From contig JAQGLD010000403.1 in assembly GCA_028293055.1 (NCBI GenBank), positions 1-6,448 on the forward strand: a stretch of DNA of 6,448 bases. Direction: 5' to 3'. The notes beneath the pieces are model-generated. The model was given only the letters and a program-made list of their open reading frames with translations, was not told the DNA's origin and ran no database searches. Made by a program: the position numbers and the translations under genes. Shown in pieces: positions 4,669-6,448 of this stretch (its first letter is position 1; each line of letters opens with the position of its first letter). Origin of the DNA: Alphaproteobacteria bacterium. Lineage in GTDB: Bacteria; Pseudomonadota; Alphaproteobacteria; Sphingomonadales; Sphingomonadaceae.

Positions 4669-5553
4669 ATGTTCTTTCGTACAACAATCACTGCAGGCTT
4701 GATCGGATATGGCGCCGTGGCGCTTGCCGCACCAACAGTGCATGCACGCGAATTGCGAGTGGCGCCCGGTGTCACGCTCCACGTGGTCGAAAGCGGGCTG
4801 GGTGCAGGTCCTCCGTTGGTGCTGGTCCCGGGTTGGAGCGCAGATGCCGAAATCTGGCACGAGCAGATCGCGACCTTCGCGGCGTCTCGCCGTGTCATTG
4901 CGTTCGATCCGCGGTCGCAGGGTAATTCGACCAAAACTAACGCCGGCAATACGCCGGAGCAGCGTGCACAGGACCTTCACGCATTGTTGGCCGCGTTGGG
5001 CGTGCACCATTGCGTACTCGTGGGTTGGTCCCAGGCGGTGCAAGACATCGCGGCGTACGTTGAGCGCTACGGGACCGACGATTTGGCCGGCATCGTATTG
5101 GTCGATGCTGCAGTCTCCGACGGGGCGGCTGGAATTGCAATGCGCCCCGCTGCCGCCGCAGCGCAGTTTGCGCGTTTCGCAGGTTATACTTCAAACCAAG
5201 AAGAATACCTGAAAGGGATGTTCGGCTATATCGTCAGCCAGCCACAACCCACCGGCACAATCGATCAAATGGTCGCGACTGCGATGAAAACGCCGCCGTC
5301 GATCGGAATAGCAATGCTCGTTGCCGATCTTTTTGGAATAGACCGCACCCCAGCACTTAAACGGATGAGCTGCCCGGTGCTGATCATTGGGTCGGCGCGG
5401 TCAGGCGAACTTGCTCAACAGGAGGAGGAGGCGAAGGTGATTCCGAACGCGTCGTTCGTCCGGATCTCCGACGCTTCTCACGCAGTCTTTATCGACCAAC
5501 CAGCGCGTTTCGATGCCGCGCTGGAGGAGTTCTTGCGGGAGCGCGTCCGCTGA
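4669..5553 (+). CDS. Exported alpha/beta hydrolase, complete
   Basis: A 294-residue alpha/beta-hydrolase-fold protein, probably exported. The N-terminus MFFRTTITAGLIGYGAVALA plus a V-H-A box gives a signal peptide with likely cleavage after Ala26. Seen: the oxyanion-region strand LVLVPGW (50-56), where most relatives have HGW; IAFDPRSQGNS (77-87), the usual D-x-R-G-x-G-x-S stretch with Gln for the first Gly; the nucleophile elbow VLVGWSQA with Ser121 (G-x-S-x-A instead of G-x-S-x-G); and catalytic His271 in DASHAVFIDQP. The acid residue usually found after the penultimate strand is not obvious in VLIIGSARSGE; Glu247 is a candidate. GAGGAA at 4658-4663 is a good ribosome-binding site 5 bases before the ATG. 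Sampled GC content (about 50-60%) is below that of the peptidase next door (about 75% in one row), which hints at transfer. Substrate unknown; esterase, lactonase or dehalogenase-like roles are possible. Confidence 0.88.
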   Translation: MFFRTTITAGLIGYGAVALAAPTVHARELRVAPGVTLHVVESGLGAGPPLVLVPGWSADAEIWHEQIATFAASRRVIAFDPRSQGNSTKTNAGNTPEQRAQDLHALLAALGVHHCVLVGWSQAVQDIAAYVERYGTDDLAGIVLVDAAVSDGAAGIAMRPAAAAAQFARFAGYTSNQEEYLKGMFGYIVSQPQPTGTIDQMVATAMKTPPSIGIAMLVADLFGIDRTPALKRMSCPVLIIGSARSGELAQQEEEAKVIPNASFVRISDASHAVFIDQPARFDAALEEFLRERVR

Positions 5554-5567
5554 ATTCATTCGCGACC

Positions 5568-5822
5568 GTGGTCATGCGCCAACCGATTCAGGGCATTTCG
5601 AAGCGCGATTCTGCTGGGGCCACCCGTATTGTCGGCGTCGATCGATCCCTAAACGACCCTGCCTTGTGGAATACGGACCGGCAACTTTCAGCGCTTAAGG
5701 CGCAAAGTCGGCCTTATGCTGAGGACTTGATCGACATCCGGATTCGCGAACATTTGTCCGCTATCAATGCGCCGCTGAATGGTCATGATGCGCGCACGAT
5801 CAACCGTCTGGGGCATCGATGA
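5568..5822 (+). CDS. Possible small hypothetical protein overlapping the peptidase start (doubtful)
   Basis: An open frame from GTG 5568 (ATG at 5574) ends at TGA 5820-5822, so stop and peptidase start overlap as ATGA, which would suit translational coupling. The peptide, with segments such as NDPALWNTDRQLSALKAQS and EDLIDIRIREHLSAINAPL, matches no family I know, and no ribosome-binding site precedes it. Base composition resembles the hydrolase more than the peptidase. The alternative is that 5554-5818 is non-coding or a gene remnant. No terminator or clear promoter is seen in it. Confidence 0.2.
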   Translation: MVMRQPIQGISKRDSAGATRIVGVDRSLNDPALWNTDRQLSALKAQSRPYAEDLIDIRIREHLSAINAPLNGHDARTINRLGHR

Positions 5823-6448
5823 GACATCATTTTTCGCGGGCGATTCTCCGTTCCGCTTGCGCAGCCTTCGCATTTTCCACGATTCCGGTACGGGCCGCCG
5901 ACTTCGACCCGAAGGCCGCCTTCGCCGCGCAGCCGCTGCCGGACGGCGTGAACGTCTATCGCTCTTCGAACGGCGCGCCAGGACCGGGTTACTGGCAGAA
6001 CCGGGTCGACTATGCGATCACCGCGCGGGTCGACGCCACAGCCAGGACGCTGACGGCCACCGAAACGGTCGATTACACCAACAACAGTCCCGACGCGCTG
6101 CCGAGCCTGTGGATGCAGCTCGACCAGAATATCTATCGTCCGGATTCACGCGCGGACACGGCGGGCGGCCGGCGGAAGGGCGGCGGCGGGGGCGAGCATA
6201 GCGACGGCTATGCCATCGCGTCGGTGGAAGTGCTGCGGGGCAAGGCCTGGGTGAAGATCCCGTTCGTCGTCTCCGACACGCGCATGAACCTCCGGCTGGA
6301 TCAGCCGCTTAGGGGCGGTGGGACGAAGCTGAAGTTCCGCATCGCCTATCATTATGCCATTCCCGGCGTGTGGGGCGGGCGCAACTCGTGGCTCGACACG
6401 CCGAACGGCACGATCTTCGACATCGCCCAGTGGTTCCCGCGCATGGCG
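5819..6448 (+). CDS. M1-family (gluzincin) metallopeptidase, N-terminal 210 codons, cut by window edge
   Basis: Exported or periplasmic aminopeptidase-type protein. It starts MRHHFSRAILRSACAAFAFS followed by TIPVRAA, a signal peptide with likely cleavage after V-R-A. The mature start DFDPKAAF leads into the N-terminal beta-sandwich of M1 peptidases: YWQNRVDYAITARVDATART, TLTATETVDYTNNSPDALPS and LWMQLDQNIYRPDSR. After a Gly- and Arg-rich loop (residues about 120-130) come further strands and the family-typical GVWGGRNSWLDTPNGTIFDI then AQWFPRMA, leading to the catalytic domain. The zinc motif H-E-x-x-H and the downstream Glu lie beyond the window, so activity cannot be judged. Only a weak CTGGGG lies in the ribosome-binding position. 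GC content is high, unlike the hydrolase upstream, so this is probably an older resident gene. Confidence 0.88.
   Translation, partial: MRHHFSRAILRSACAAFAFSTIPVRAADFDPKAAFAAQPLPDGVNVYRSSNGAPGPGYWQNRVDYAITARVDATARTLTATETVDYTNNSPDALPSLWMQLDQNIYRPDSRADTAGGRRKGGGGGEHSDGYAIASVEVLRGKAWVKIPFVVSDTRMNLRLDQPLRGGGTKLKFRIAYHYAIPGVWGGRNSWLDTPNGTIFDIAQWFPRMA

Noticed and set aside
5688..5873. Minus-strand 61-residue frame before the peptidase
   Set aside because: It overlaps the peptidase start on the other strand, has no ribosome-binding site and no recognisable family.
1..6448. CRISPR array, rRNA, complete insertion sequence or known defence system
   Set aside because: No spaced long repeats, no transposase motifs and no defence-type domains were seen on either strand.

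Overview
The window looks like part of an alphaproteobacterial chromosome, most likely a sphingomonad. Support for this is the high GC content and GC-rich third codon positions, a crotonase, cupin, NTF2-like and short-chain dehydrogenase gene set typical of aromatic or lipid catabolism, and the sequence of a tRNA-Glu 3' half. The genus call is inference from sequence style, not from a search.

Left flank (1-523): the N-terminal 128 codons of an enoyl-CoA hydratase run off the left edge on the minus strand. Behind it lies the 3' half of a tRNA-Glu(UUC) gene, also minus strand, running from the anticodon loop to CCA with no 5' half. This is the footprint of site-specific integration into a tRNA gene.

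Integration module (524-2263): phased GTCCA repeats and a plausible sigma-70 promoter lead into a complete tyrosine recombinase (658-1971, +). A convergent small AlpA/excisionase-like helix-turn-helix protein (1973-2263, -) stops one base away from it. The orientation of the tRNA fragment implies that the element extends rightward and that the reconstituted tRNA-Glu lies beyond the window.

Cargo or gene graveyard (2264-4668): most of the metabolic genes here are broken. There is a plus-strand cupin with a frameshift, a minus-strand cupin domain with no intact frame, and the C-terminal third of a short-chain dehydrogenase with a frameshift and no N-terminus. Two of the frameshifts can each be repaired by restoring one G to a GG pair, so base-calling error must be weighed against real decay. 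One gene in the middle, an NTF2-like (SnoaL/DUF4440-type) protein at 3654-4082, is intact.

Right part (4669-6448): a complete exported alpha/beta hydrolase of lower GC than its surroundings is followed by about 265 bp without a convincing gene. The N-terminal 210 codons of an exported M1-family metallopeptidase, again high GC, then run off the right edge.

I did not find a wholly new system. The most informative signal is the integrase, att site and phased-repeat module, together with the single-base lesions in the adjacent metabolic genes.
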